A DNA stretch of 64,000 bases from Pomphorhynchus laevis (lineage: Eukaryota > Acanthocephala > Palaeacanthocephala > Echinorhynchida > Pomphorhynchidae): positions 45,676-109,675 of the forward strand of contig WNNJ02002345.1 in the NCBI GenBank assembly GCA_012934845.2, written 5' to 3'. The position numbers and the translations under genes are program-made. Positions 1-10,987 of this stretch are shown here, in pieces. The stretch's first letter is position 1. Each line of letters starts with the position of its first letter. Under the pieces are notes generated by a model. It made no database searches. It worked only from the letters and a program-made list of their open reading frames with translations, and was not told the DNA's origin.

Positions 1-380
1 TGAGATTATTCTCAACAGTATATTTTTTTCCATCATTGAACACATCCCGATGCTCTCTCCCTATATTAACTATTAATAGAAAAAGGTTAAGGTAGTAACT
101 AGAATAAATAAAATAATAAATAGTAAATAATCGTAAAAATAAATAAGAAATTAAAAAGATTAATAAAAAAGATTAATTTTATAGTTCTTAAGAAAATCTT
201 TATTTATTTATATAAAATATAATTTATGAGATAAATTCATAAGATATTCAATATATATCTTATGAATTCATATATATTATCTTACAAATTCATAAGTTAT
301 TCATAACATAAGACAGTATATATCCTATCTATACTGAATATCTATATAAATGATATAATATATATCATGTTTAGGATATT
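1..380. other. AT-rich stretch without gene
   Basis: Very AT-rich DNA with short runs of TATA-like and AATAAA-like words and no convincing open frame. I see no gene, RNA gene or recognisable element here. Confidence 0.6.
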
Positions 381-545
381 TGTATTAATATATTCTATAC
401 AATACTCAATATATCCTATATATAATATATCAAATATAAATATATTTATATCCTACATAAAATATAAAGAAAATCACTTTTACAATATTGCATTAGTGAA
501 TATTAAACTATTTAGTTTAATATTTAGTTTAATAACAGAACAAAA
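381..545 (+). repeat. Left copy of ~153-bp direct repeat
   Basis: This AT-rich segment recurs at 2060-2212 almost unchanged. The left copy carries a 12-nt tandem duplication (tttagtttaat doubled) that the right copy lacks. The two copies exactly bracket the LINE fragment at 546-2059, so the simplest reading is a long target-site duplication made when that LINE inserted. A pre-existing tandem duplication is the alternative. Confidence 0.75.
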
Positions 546-2059
546 TATATCAAAACTTTATATAATATCAAATTTTATACTAATATCAAACCTTCCGACC
601 ATCTCAAAACTTTTCGAGCGTCTCATCCTCAGACAGGTAAGCAACTACATATCATCAAATTATATGTTTCCACCTTTTCAATCAGCATATCGACCACAAC
701 ATTCTACTATGGCCGCATGCACAAAACTCCCCAATGATCAACTTCTTGCTCTTGACAAACATCTAGTAAGCCTTGTAATTTCACTTGATTTATCCTCCGC
801 CTTTGATGTAGTTGATCACACTATACTTATCTCATGTCTCAGACAACGTTACTGCTTCTCGTCTCATGTCATTTCTTGGTTCAAATCCTACCTCTCAAAT
901 CGTTCTTATCACGTAGTCTCCAAACTCCAACTCTTCTGCGCCGGTTCCTCTCAGCTGCGGTGTACCACAAGGATCCGTTCTAGGGCCGATTCTTTTCACC
1001 TTTATTCTTGGTGATTTATCTTTCATCGTGGTCCCTTTCGGCTTTGAAGTTATTCAGTACGCTAACGATATAGTAATCTATGCATCATGCACACTCACAT
1101 CTGCATCCAACCTCGCTTCCGATGCATCGTCTTGCCTCTCTGCTATTCACGCATATCTTTGTTCAATCCGTATGTTTTTAAACAACGAGAAATCTAACAT
1201 GATGTGGATAACACCGCGCCACTCTTACACCCTCGATTTTCCAGTATGCATACACAATTTCCGTCTACCAGAAGTGACTATCATGACAATCCTCGGTGTC
1301 CCTTTTGACAATAATCTCTCGTTTCTGCCTTTCATTCGTAGCAAGATCAGTTCATGCTCCCTCATCCTCCGTGACATCTGAAGTGTCCGTAGAAACCTCG
1401 ACGTCAAATCGACAGCTATTTTAATCTCCAGCCTTTTCATGCCTCGTCTAGAATATTGCTTAGGTCTTCTCGTAAACTGTCCAGCATATCAATTTCACTA
1501 TTTACAAAGGATTCTGCACACGGCTGCTAGAGTCATCTTCCGCCTTCGCAAGTACGACCACATCTCCAACACCCTCCGCATCCTTAACTGGCTCGACATT
1601 CCGAGCCGCATAACCTCTCAAATTCTCACACTTGCATGGCAAATCAATTTCCAGCACAACCCTCCTTATCTATATCTTCCTGATAGCGCATCCTATATGA
1701 CGACTGGTCTCTCCCTAAGAAGTCATCGCTCCTACTCGCTTTTCGTCCCCCGTCACAACGGTAATCACGGATATCGTGCGTTCACCATCGCTGCACCACG
1801 CCTTTGGAACAAACTTCCTCGAGACACAAAATCATTGACGTCGCTTAAACACTTCAAAACTTCCTTGATCGCCATACTTCTTGCAAACGAACTAAAATAA
1901 CACTTTCAGCCGCAATCAATTCAATAACTCTACATACAAGTTCAAACATTCATCGGACGTAAACTTGTCTTTTAATTTTTATAGTGGGCCTGTAAATGGT
2001 TCTATTTTACCACAAAGGCCACTCTAAATAAATTCTATTCTAAATTCTATTCTAATATG
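546..2059 (+). mobile_element. 5'-truncated CR1/L2-like LINE fragment (A7)
   Basis: Pieces of a non-LTR retrotransposon RT gene are readable in order. Around 590-1014 are the fingers and palm with SLDLSSAFDVVDHT. At 1028-1381 the catalytic box reads YANDIV where YADD is expected, so the first catalytic Asp of the pair is changed to Asn. At 1439-1900 is the C-terminal region with RLWNKLP. A stop and frame changes separate the blocks, and the endonuclease is missing, so the copy is dead. The 3' end has a hairpin (AGTGGGCC at 1983 against GGCCACT at 2017) and short attctattctaa repeats, as CR1-type LINEs often end. It is a distant relative of LINE family A. It is flanked by a ~153-bp direct repeat. 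Confidence 0.85.
1983..2023 (+). other. LINE 3'-UTR stem-loop
   Basis: AGTGGGCC (1983-1990) can pair with GGCCACT (2017-2023), with a second inner pairing GTAAA/TTTAC. It sits about 35 nt before the element end, where the RT of CR1-like LINEs is thought to recognise its own RNA. Function is inferred from position only. Confidence 0.5.
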
Positions 2060-2212
2060 TGTATTAATATATTCTATACAATACTCAATATATCCTATAT
2101 ATAATATATCAAATATAAATATATTTATATCCTACATAAAATATAAAGAAAATTACTTTTACAATATTGCATTAGTGAATATTAAACTATTTAGTTTAAT
2201 AACAGAACAAAA
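2060..2212 (+). repeat. Right copy of ~153-bp direct repeat
   Basis: Mate of 381-545, differing by the 12-nt duplication and a base or two. It starts directly after the LINE 3' tail. Confidence 0.75.
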
Positions 2213-2400
2213 ATTTTAAGAGCTTAAACACACAATAAACAAGACACAACAAGAGTTTAAATATTCTTGATCAGTAACTACTTAAAATCGTCAATATCAG
2301 ATCGTCAATTTCAGATCGTCAATTTCAGAACCTGCATAATCTATATTGAAATCTTCACAAGAGACTTTACTCGGATAAAGTCTGAATATACATTTATATA
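2213..2400 (+). other. Leader of a LINE A-type ORF1 head
   Basis: The stretch has three near-copies of agatcgtcaatttc at about 2288-2330 and shares a block (about 2250-2280: gagtttaaatattcttgat) with the leader of the next ORF1 at 2944-2975. It therefore looks like the 5' leader of a LINE A relative. No gene lies in it. Confidence 0.45.
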
Positions 2401-2530
2401 ATGGTCAAACAGAGGAAGACTACAAAGCGAGGTGATGCCGCCAAGTTTGTGGATTATCAGGTTCGGTGTTTAAGTGAAGATTGTCATGTGTGGACCTTAA
2501 AAAAATTTTGGTTTCTAATAAACATACATT
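2401..2530 (+). pseudogene. Head of a LINE A-type ORF1, cut by minisatellite
   Basis: From the ATG at 2401 about 43 codons resemble the start of the ORF1 at 2990. Both begin with a basic N-terminus (MVKQRKTTKR versus MAKRKLTKNV) followed by a Cys-x4-5-Cys-x-V-W motif (CLSEDCHVW versus CDNKNCNVW). After that the frame runs into the 13-bp tandem array at 2531, so the rest of the zinc finger is lost. I take it as a broken second copy of the LINE A gag-like ORF1, not as a separate gene. Confidence 0.6.
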
Positions 2531-2701
2531 CCAGATTTCAGTTCCAGATTTCAGTTCCAGATTTCAGTTCCAGATTTCAGTTCCAGATTTCAGTTCCAGA
2601 TTTCAGTTCCAGATTTCAGTTCCAGATTTCAGTTCCAGATTTCAGTTCCAGATTTCAGTTCCAGATTTCAGTTCCAGATTTCAGTTCCAGATTTCAGTTC
2701 C
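2531..2701 (+). repeat. 13-bp minisatellite, about 13 copies
   Basis: Head-to-tail copies of ccagatttcagtt run without interruption and nearly without mismatch for 171 bp. Because 13 is not a multiple of 3, every frame reads a 13-residue repeat (RFQFQISVPDFSS), which keeps frames open artefactually. It begins inside the truncated ORF1 head. Confidence 0.95.
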
Positions 2702-2989
2702 GCTCGCTTTGCTCGCGGAAAATCTTGTCCACTAAGATTGTAAAACAATCAAACTACAATCTTCGACGATAATCAACGACAATCTTCGACGACAACTAAC
2801 GACAACCATCGACAACTAACCGCTTGACAATTATCGACAACCATCGACGACATCCGCTCGCTACTTACAACTAACGACTACTTAAACTAACGACTACTTA
2901 CAACAAACGCGAAGTACTTACAACTAACGACTTGCAGACTAACGGAGTTTAAACATTCTTGATTATAACTAACTAATTAACATTTTATT
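2702..2989 (+). other. LINE A leader with degenerate cgacaa/ctaacga repeats
   Basis: About 290 bp rich in variants of acgacaac and cttacaactaacga, ending just before the ORF1 start codon at 2990. It looks like a 5' leader made of short degenerate repeats. No open frame of note. Confidence 0.45.
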
Positions 2990-4040
2990 ATGGCAAAGAG
3001 AAAGCTAACTAAAAATGTCGGCCAGCAACTCAAGTCCGTCAAGGAAGCTTACATCGAAAAGCAAATTGGATGCGACAACAAGAACTGCAATGTTTGGACT
3101 CACGTTGCCATTCCTTGCACTGACGAGGACGACGTTTCAATTCGGAATTTCCTCTGCGGCTTCTGTTGTGCTGCCCACGTAGGTAAGCTAATGAAGAATC
3201 ACCACTCAAACGGTGGAGACGTTCTGAACGCTAACAAAACAGATTTGTGCTCAATAAATAAACTTGATGATATCTCTCAGTCGACTCAGACCGCTGTTAT
3301 ACATGGAACATCAACAAACGACAACATATCTTCCAATCTATCGTCGTCATCCGTTTGCTTACTAACTCCTTCGTCATCTATGAAACCCGTTCTTGAAACT
3401 TATCTCACACACACTCCTCCTTTAACTACGGATAAAACTTCCCTAATCTTCATCTTCCTAACAATGCAAACAGTAAAGGCCTTCATCTCGTACCTCATTT
3501 TTCCTATTCATCCGCACATCTAAATACATCTCATACTTCTTTCTTCTCTTCACGTACTCCTTACTCTACCTCTACCGTATCACTTCTCAATAATTTACAT
3601 CCTTCTGTCAAAATTATCTCCAGTAACATCTCCGTTCAGCCTATTCAACAATCCACTCCTGTCACACATGCTCCAAACTATCTTAAATCTTCACTTAGCA
3701 CCCCTGTCATTCCCACGTTTATCTGCTCTTCTGCCTCTACTAATACCAGGTCCGTCCGTTCACCACTACGTAATCGTTTTCTAATCATCTCAGTCCTCCA
3801 CTCCTAAAAATCGTTTTCCGACATAGTTCACATGCATCCTTGGTACTTTCCCAACGTTCGTCTACTTGTCGTATCTTTCCTGACCGCTCCCCTTCTGATA
3901 TTGCCCAGCTCAATTTAGCACGCATTGATAAACATCGACGTGAAACAAACGGTGAGTCATTCTAATCTATACGTCAAATCAATGGAAATTTTCACGTTGT
4001 ACACACAAGGCTAAAAATTCGATGGCGTCCCATCTCTCCC
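2990..4040 (+). pseudogene. LINE A1 ORF1 (zinc-finger gag-like protein), degenerate
   Basis: An ATG at 2990 opens a 177-codon frame with a basic N-terminus and a Cys/His cluster at about residues 28-70 (CDNKNCNVWTH, then C..C..CC..H), reminiscent of the PHD-like finger in CR1-type ORF1 proteins. The frame then decays. Further on, 3800-4020 still encodes the C-terminal block seen in the A5 copy (PPLLKIVF, RIFPDR, NGNFHVVHTR, IRWRP), probably an RNA-binding module. In family A the ORF1 protein would bind element RNA. ORF2 follows almost at once, and in the A5 copy the two overlap. This copy has at least one frameshift and a stop, so it is not functional. Confidence 0.65.
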
Positions 4041-4041
4041 C

Positions 4042-6671
4042 TTGTCTTCTTCGCTAGTCGATCTCGCTCCTAAGCATACTTTTCGTCTTAGTCTATTTAA
4101 CACTCGCTCCATTCTTCATAAAGCTGATATGCTCCTTGATATCTTCGATCAATTATCTATCGATATTCTCTGCGTTACCGAATCCTGGCATTGTGACTCC
4201 GACGATCTTGATATTCGTCGTCTATGTCGCTCTGGTTGTTCTTTAGTTGAATCAGCTCGTCCAATTGCCTCTCATACATCTACTGCTTTTAACCATGGCG
4301 GTATAGTTGCCATTGCTCGTCACCCAATGTCTATACGTAAAATTAACGTTAATATCCGTTACACCTCGTTCGAATTACTCATATGCAGATTATCAACTCC
4401 TTTCCCCCTGGAACTTGTGATTGTATACCGTCCAGGTTCTGTTGCCCCCCACGCATCTTCTTTAGCAACCTTGCAGATCTTATGTCTCACTGTTCATTGT
4501 CTTATACTCCTTCTTTTGTTCTCGGTGACTTTAACATTCGTCTTGATCGCCCGGCTGACTCTGACTCTATCACTTTAACTAATCTTTTTTCTGATTTTAA
4601 CTATAAATTACTTTCAACAAGCCCAACTCATATTCTCGGCGGTACTCTCGACATCATTGTTGTCCCTATATGCTTCAATGACTATACTTCCTTGTCAATT
4701 ACTGATCCCGGTTTGTCCGATCATTTCCTTGTCACTCTTACTCTTACTCGTCCCCATCCTCCTTCTCCGCATCCACCTATATCAACTCCAAGTCGACCCT
4801 GGAAATTTCTCGATATCCCTATTCTCTGCAAGCCTTACTCAAATCTTCACTCTTTTCACTTCATTTTAACTATTTCTCGCCCGATGATCTCTGCATTCTG
4901 TTTGATTCTGAACTTACGTCGATCCTCAATAACCTTCTGCCTAGTCAACTTCGACTTTTCCAGCGCTTGCGCCATGCTCCCTGGTTCAATTCTGACTGTA
5001 GTCTTTCTAAGCGTCGACTCCGTCACTCTTATCGTGTGTATAATCGCTTTCTTGAACGTTCTCCCAACTCACTCCCTCCAAATCTCCGTGATTCTTACAT
5101 TTCTCTACGCCGTTCACATCTTATTCTTATAAGTACTAAACGTACTCTCTTTTGGCGAAATCAACTCGAGTCATCTTTCGCTTCTAAATCTCATTGGAAA
5201 ATCTTAAAGTCAATTCTTTCACGATCATCTACTTCTTGTAATATAAATCCTGATGAATTTTCTTCTTATCTACAAACTAAGCTATCTAATTTACCTTTCC
5301 TACTACCCATAGCCCCCTTGTACCCACTCTTATCTTTAAATACTTCCCTCCCAGAACTATTCCACCTTCTTCCCGTTTTGTCTGATGAAGTTTCTTTGCT
5401 TCTGCTGTCATTACCTAATAAAACCTCTCCTTCTGACCCAATTCCCACTCGCTTGCTTAAAAATATCAGCTTCTTTATCTCACCCTTCCTAACCACATTG
5501 TTCAACTCATCCATCCGTAGCCGTACACTTCCTTCCTTCTGGAAATGCGCCACTGTTCGTCCTCTCATCAAAAAGCAATTTCTCGATTCCTCACTACCAT
5601 CTTCGTACCGTCCAATTTCACTTCTCCCAACCCTCTCTAAACTCCTTGAGCGTCTCGTTCTTAAGCAAGTTAATACATATCTCTATTCCTCTAACTTATT
5701 TCCTCCTTCCAAGCCGCTTTTCGCTCTAATCACTCTACTGAAATTGCCTGTCTTAAAGTTTATAATGACTTACTAATCTCGCGCGATCATAAATTATGTA
5801 GTGTCATAGTTTCTCTTGATCTATCGTCTGCTTTTGACATCGTCGATCACTCGATTCTTCTAAATCGCCTTTGTCATGATTATGGCTTCTCTTTACTCCA
5901 CTGTATCATGGTTTTCTTCATATCTATCAAACCGTACATTTCGCGTCTATTCTAACTCTTCTCTCTCCCATCCTTCATCCATCCCGACCGGTGTTCCACA
6001 AGGCTCCGTATTAGGCCCTATGCTTTTCTCTCTTCTTCTCGGTGACTTGTCTTCGATTTCTCATAAATTTAACTTCCATGTTATGCAATATGCTGATGAC
6101 ATTCTCATCTATGCTCACGCACCTGCTGATCGTGTTCATGATCTTAGTGTTTCTGCTTCCGACTTTCTTGTCTCAATTTCCAATCATCTTTCTTCCCTTC
6201 GCCTTTCTCTGAATCCTGATAAATCTAAAATTATGTGGATCCTACCTCGAAGCTTCGGCGTAGAACCTCCTTCCGTATCATTAAATTCTACAATTCTTCC
6301 TATCGTTTATAATCTCGTTTTCCTAGGCTTTCATTTCGACAACCGACTTTCACTTAAACTTTTCGTTAGTGATAAAGTACGCTCATCTACCTTGATACTC
6401 CGCAATATCCGTCAAGTTCGTAGATTGATCGATTTCCCTTCTTGTATGACTCTCATATCTTCTCTTCTTTTCTCAAGACTTGATTACTGTCTTAGTCTAT
6501 TTTCCAACTCACCTAAATCCACTCTTCTTCCTTTACAACGCATCATCAACGCTGCCGTCCGAGTTCTCTTCCGTCTTCGTCGTTTTGATCATACATCCCA
6601 CTATCTTGTTTCTCTTGATTGGCCTACCATTTATTGTCGTGTTCAAATTCGTCTTCTTATCATTGCTTTTC
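4042..6671 (+). pseudogene. LINE A1 ORF2, 5' part (endonuclease and RT)
   Basis: This encodes an APE-type endonuclease followed by a non-LTR RT, the machinery for target-primed reverse transcription. Visible endonuclease motifs are LFNTRSIL, VTESWH, VYRPGS, LGDFNIR (about 4520) and the SDHFLV box (about 4720). In the RT are RPISLLPTLSKLLERL, SLDLSSAFDIVDHS, GVPQGSVLGP and an intact YADDIL box near 6090. The coding frame changes at least four times between 4042 and 6671, so this copy is dead. It is interrupted at 6672-6676 by a Ty3/Gypsy element and resumes at 10508. The motif set is CR1/L2/Rex1-like; exact clade needs a tree. Confidence 0.85.
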
Positions 6672-6676
6672 GCCTT
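6672..6676 (+). repeat. Gypsy target-site duplication (left), gcctt
   Basis: The 5-bp gcctt directly outside the TG end of the left LTR is repeated at 10503-10507 directly outside the CA end of the right LTR. Removing one copy plus the element rejoins the LINE A1 reading sense. Confidence 0.9.
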
Positions 6677-6747
6677 TGAACCGAGGCGAACAACAACAAA
6701 AGGCTTTATGCGAACATCTGAAAACATAACATATAAATATCAGTACA
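6677..6747 (-). repeat. Gypsy 3' LTR (71 bp)
   Basis: Identical over all 71 bp to 10432-10502. On the plus strand it begins tgaaccgagg and ends atcagtaca. It lies next to a purine-rich tract (cgttgggagaa on the sense strand), the expected plus-strand primer site. Confidence 0.93.
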
Positions 6748-9319
6748 TTCTCCCAACGATATAATCAGACAAATAGTTCGGTGATCGACGCATACGTGTC
6801 GATCGTCGAAATTCCATTGACGGGATCTGCTGTAGATCTACTTGTTGCTCTTGACAATCGTGAACTTTATTCAGATCATAATTCTCATTAGGTATATGCG
6901 ACGCTGAGCTTGTAGCACTGTTATTTGAATCCACCTCTGTTTGTAAATTGTGGATATCCGGAGTAAACATTGCAGGGGGTGAATCGTCCATCTGGCAATT
7001 TTGAGATATGTTGGATTCTTCGAATACATTTTGATTACAGTTATTGGGAGCTAGATATTGAGTTGAAATGTGAGTCTCTTTTCTATTAGGGTATCGAACT
7101 AGAGCGTAGTTCTCGTTGGCATGAATAAGCTCTGCGCGATCTACAAGTGGATCGTTTTTACTAATACGGTTGAAATTCTTTACAAAGATAGGTCCAGGAT
7201 TGATTAACCACTCAGGTAAGCTGACTCCCTTAGCTGATCTGCGATTGAATTTGAATATACGTTCATGAGGCGTTTCATTAGTCGAAGTGCATAAAAGAGA
7301 TCTGATCGAATGAAGTGCCTTTGGAAGTGTTGTTTCCCACCGTTCGATTGGAATCTTATTATTATGATGATACAACCGTATCGCGTTCCATATCAACCCG
7401 TTATAGCGCTCAATCTGGCCATTTGAGGTAGGATGGTAGGGAGTGGAATATGATAGCGTGATTCCCAATGTCAATAAATATTTACGGAACTCTACTGACG
7501 TGAAAGAAGTACCCCGATCGGTATGGATATTCTCAGGCGTGCCAAATAATGCGAACAACGACTCAAGACATTGAATTACCGATCGAGAACTGGTGTCAGC
7601 ACAGGGAAACTCAAAGGGAAATCGGCTATATTCATCTACCTTAGATAAAATATATCTTTTCTTACTCGAGCTGGGCAGCGGGCCTTTAAAATCTAAGGAC
7701 AAACGCTCCCATGGTTTACTGGCTTTAATTAAGGTACTTCGAGGGGGTTTATAAAAGTGAGGTTTCAATTCGTTGCAGCTAGGACAACCTTTGATGACTT
7801 TTTTAACATCTTCAATAGAATACGGAAAATTTCGATGTCGTACATAGTGCCACATCCTTGTTACCCCAGGGTGACACAAATGATCATGCATCCTTTCGAG
7901 TTCTTTTAAATCACTCGTGACTGATCCTAAAGCAATTCGAGACATATCGTCAGCTACCTGATTTTCTTTGCAGCATCGATATGACACGTCGAACTGATAT
8001 TCGGACAATTCTATTCTCCAACGATTGATTTTGTCATTTTTGATCTTACTGTAATGTTTATTTGAGAACAAAAATGCCACGGATTGTTGATCCGTCAGAA
8101 CGGTGAAATGTCTACAGGATAAATAGTGACGCCAGTATCTTATAGATTCTACTATGGCTAGTGCCTCTTTCTCAACAGCTGCATATTTCATCGCGTTCTT
8201 ATCCAGAGTACGTGAGAAGAATGCGACTGGTTTAAAATTTTGAGACAAAGTAGCACCGATCGCAAAGGCAGATGCGTCTGTCTCGACCACGAATGGGACT
8301 GAGAAATCTACTTTAGACAATGTAGTTGATGCAAGGCTGTGTTTCAGACTCGCAAATGATTCTTTTGCATGAAGAGACAGCGGAAAAGATACAGTTTGTG
8401 CTAAAGGTCGAACGACATTTGAAAAATTCTTTATCCATCGAGAATAGTGTACGAACATTCCTATAATACGTTTAAGTTCGACTAATGATTTTGGCTCAGG
8501 CATTTCCAATAAGGGTTTGACACGATCAGGGTCAGGTGAAATGCAACCGTTATCTATCTGGTAGCCAAGAAAACATACCTTAGAGACTCCGAAAATACAT
8601 TTTGACGTATTTAAAGTGATATTATATTTCTTAGCAACTTCTAAGAAGCGATCAAGATTCCTTTGGTGAAGTTCCTTTGTTTCACCGCCGATAATAACAT
8701 CATCCAAATAAGCGTACGTAGATTCAAGATCCTCTTCCTCGATTAACTTAGCGATGATACGTTGGAAAGCCGCCACTGCATTTGTCAATCCGAACGGTAG
8801 GCGTTTAAATTGGTACAAACGACCATTAGCTTCAAATGCAGTGTAATGCCTCTCATTCTCCTGAATGGGAACCTGATGATAAGCATTCTTTAGGTCTAAT
8901 CGACTGAAACTTTTGAATGGAGATAGCTTATCAATGAATTCGTCAATCCTGGGAAGAGGGAAGCCGTCAAGATGAGTGAATCGATTCACCGTCAAACTGT
9001 AATCTATTACCATTCGCACTTCGCGACCAGGATTTTTAACCAGGACAACTTGTGCACGCCACGGAGACGTGCTATTCTTGATGATACTGGAATCTAATAG
9101 GCGTTTTACCTCGGCTACGATAAAACAGTTATCTTCTGGAGTTCTTCGACGAGATGGAATTGCAACAGGTTTTACCGTTTTTTCTAGGAATTGAAATAGA
9201 GACGGGGCTTCAACTTTCATTTCCCCAACACCTGCAACAACGACCAAAGGACGTTCTACTCCGTTGAATTCTATGGTCACCGTCGAGTGTTGACGAAGAA
9301 AGGGTACACCGAGGATCAC
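6748..9319 (-). mobile_element. Gypsy pol region (RT, RNase H, integrase)
   Basis: One long minus-strand frame carries the parts in Gypsy order. The RT has a YLDD box, the RNase H follows, then an integrase with an HHCC zinc-binding segment and a DDE-type core, then a short C-terminal tail running up to the 3' LTR. Integrase after RNase H separates Gypsy from Copia elements. It is part of the fossil at 6677-10502. Confidence 0.9.
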
Positions 9320-9460
9320 ATCTATTACTAGGGTAAGGAGAATGAAGAATTTTACATTTCGATAGAAACGATTGTTTAAAACAACATCGGCGAATGTACA
9401 ATGTCTTAACTCACAGGAAAATTCAGATGCAGCGAGAAACTTTTAAATTTATGGATTTTC

Positions 9461-10431
9461 TCACAAGCTTGCACTTTGTAGCGACATCACTTCTGACAAT
9501 TTAAATGAACTTCCAGAATCGATCATCCCGCTTACTGAGATATTATTCAAACTTATAGTGGGCTGGATTAAGTTTGATGATGACGCGTTTGTTGTGCTTA
9601 TTGAATATAAAGACGCAGACGTACCAGAATTTCTTAAACGGCACATGTTAGAAAAGTGTCCTTTCTTGTTGCACGTATGACAGGTAGCGTTGCAGGCAGG
9701 ACAGTTACTCCACACGTGGCGGTTTCGACCGTAAAAGTAGCATCGCTCTTGACTTTTGATTGCAGAACATTCTTGATGTGTTTCCGAATCATCTCTGGGT
9801 AAATTTGTCAACTGCTGTGGATTAGAATAGTTAATCATAGATTCCATATTTTCAGATTGAGTGATATCCCGTGAAGATAACCAGAATTCCGATGCTTCAA
9901 CCTGTGCCAACTCGATTGATCGAGCGATCCGATAAGCACTCTCTTTGTTAAGATCGACGGTTTCAAGTAGACGTTATCTGATCGATGTGGAAATAATTCC
10001 AGCCACAAAAGTATCCAACAACAAAGAATCTCGATGTTATCGTGAAGTTACATCTTTGAACTTGATTTGACGGGCAACGGATTCTGTCGTTTGAATGAAC
10101 TGGTCGATTGTCTGGTTTTCGGCTTGCTTCAAATTATGCAGCTGATGTCTTGCATATACATCTCCCCTGTCCTTTATAAAACTTCTACTTAACGTATCGA
10201 TCGCGATATCATAATCATCGACTCCTTCGATGATATCATAAAGGATTGGAGAGATGTGGTTGATCAGAAGGTCAAGCTTTTGTTGGTTTGTGACATCTTC
10301 AAGAACTCGTACAAACGCATTGAATCTTTGTAGCCAATGACGCCAAACTTTTGCCGAATCAATCCCATCGGTTAAAGTATCTAGGATCGCTGGTTTGAGT
10401 AGCTTGTTCCATTCACAATGTTCGCATAAAT
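9461..10431 (-). mobile_element. Gypsy gag and protease region
   Basis: Minus-strand segments between the 5' LTR and pol read as a retrotransposon gag core (about 10040-10430), then Cys/His zinc-knuckle motifs, then an aspartic-protease-like DSG segment (about 9480-9540). Order and position fit Gypsy. This part of the element is broken. Confidence 0.8.
10418..10430 (-). other. Putative self-priming primer-binding site of the Gypsy element
   Basis: The 13 nt next to the 5' LTR (plus strand atgttcgcataaa) are the exact reverse complement of 10460-10472 inside that LTR (tttatgcgaacat). No start resembling the usual tRNA-matching TGG site is seen there. This is the arrangement of Tf1/sushi-type elements, where the 5' end of the RNA folds back to prime. 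Inferred from sequence only. Confidence 0.6.
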
Positions 10432-10502
10432 TGAACCGAGGCGAACAACAACAAAAGGCTTTATGCGAACATCTGAAAACATAACATATAAATATCAGTA
10501 CA
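10432..10502 (-). repeat. Gypsy 5' LTR (71 bp)
   Basis: Identical mate of 6677-6747. Among the shorter LTRs for a Gypsy element. It contains the 13-nt tract complementary to the putative primer site just downstream. Confidence 0.93.
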
Positions 10503-10507
10503 GCCTT
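10503..10507 (+). repeat. Gypsy target-site duplication (right), gcctt
   Basis: Matches 6672-6676. Confidence 0.9.
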
Positions 10508-10860
10508 ATAACTTCTCATACCCCTTCATTTCTCAACCTTCCTTTTTTCGACAATTCTCGTACTGTGTATTGTGCTCTGCGTTCCCGTAATTCCCTTCTT
10601 TTACATGTCCCAATCTACTCTACCTCTTTTGGCTTCCGCTCCTTCGTTGTGTCTGCTCCTCTCTTGTGGAATCAACTGCCTATTTATATCCGCCAATCAA
10701 CATCTATGCCGTGCTTCAAACGCCAAATCCAATTCCATTTCAACAATTAACTAATTATCTGTGACTTTTGATGTTCTTTTTTTGTTTGTTAGTGGTCATG
10801 TAAGCGTGCATTTTGCACGCATTTGCCAGGTTAAATAAATTATTATTGTTGTAAGTGTTT
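10508..10860 (+). pseudogene. LINE A1 ORF2 C-terminus and 3' UTR
   Basis: This continues the LINE A1 ORF2 after the Gypsy insertion. The encoded FLNLPFFDNSRT, RSRNSLLLHVP and LLWNQLP match the corresponding part of copies A2 and A6, and the frame ends about 10750. The 3' UTR holds a perfect 7-bp hairpin (GCGTGCA 10804-10810 against TGCACGC 10814-10820) and ends in an A-rich/TTATTATTG tail. All family A copies with a 3' end carry this hairpin with a conserved GCGTG/CACGC stem and a variable loop. Confidence 0.8.
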
Positions 10861-10877
10861 CAGTTCCCGGGGAAAAG

Positions 10878-10888
10878 AAAACAGCTCT
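10878..10888 (+). repeat. LINE D target-site duplication (left)
   Basis: aaaacagctct at 10878-10888 recurs at 14855-14865 immediately after the LINE D tail. Confidence 0.85.
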
Positions 10889-10987
10889 TTTTTTCTTTTT
10901 ACAAGAAACTTTTTTCAAGAAAATTTATAACTGTTCTAGCAAATTACAGTTTCTGATAAACATACAAAAGAAAGCTCAGCGTTTTCA

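Larger units (their letters stand above)
6677..10502 (-). mobile_element. Ty3/Gypsy LTR retrotransposon fossil, nested in LINE A1
   Basis: A compact (3826 bp) Ty3/Gypsy element on the minus strand. It has identical 71-bp LTRs beginning TG and ending CA, a 5-bp target duplication, a purine-rich tract next to the 3' LTR, a gag/zinc-knuckle/protease region (about 9460-10430) and a long pol region with RT, RNase H and integrase in the Gypsy order (about 6740-9320). The pol part looks open; the gag-protease part is broken in about two or three places, so I treat the copy as a fossil. LTR identity suggests a fairly recent insertion, clearly younger than the LINE it split, though 71 bp gives poor time resolution. 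Confidence 0.93.

Noticed and set aside
2531-2701. CRISPR array
   Set aside because: The 13-bp repeats run without spacers, in a eukaryotic LINE context.
2401-2772. A 123-aa protein with RFQFQISVPDFSS repeats
   Set aside because: The repeats are a translation of the 13-bp minisatellite; only the first ~43 codons have homology, to LINE ORF1.
6677-10502. Domesticated Gypsy pol gene
   Set aside because: Intact terminal repeats, target duplication and position inside a dead LINE fit an ordinary recent insertion; there is no sign of host use.
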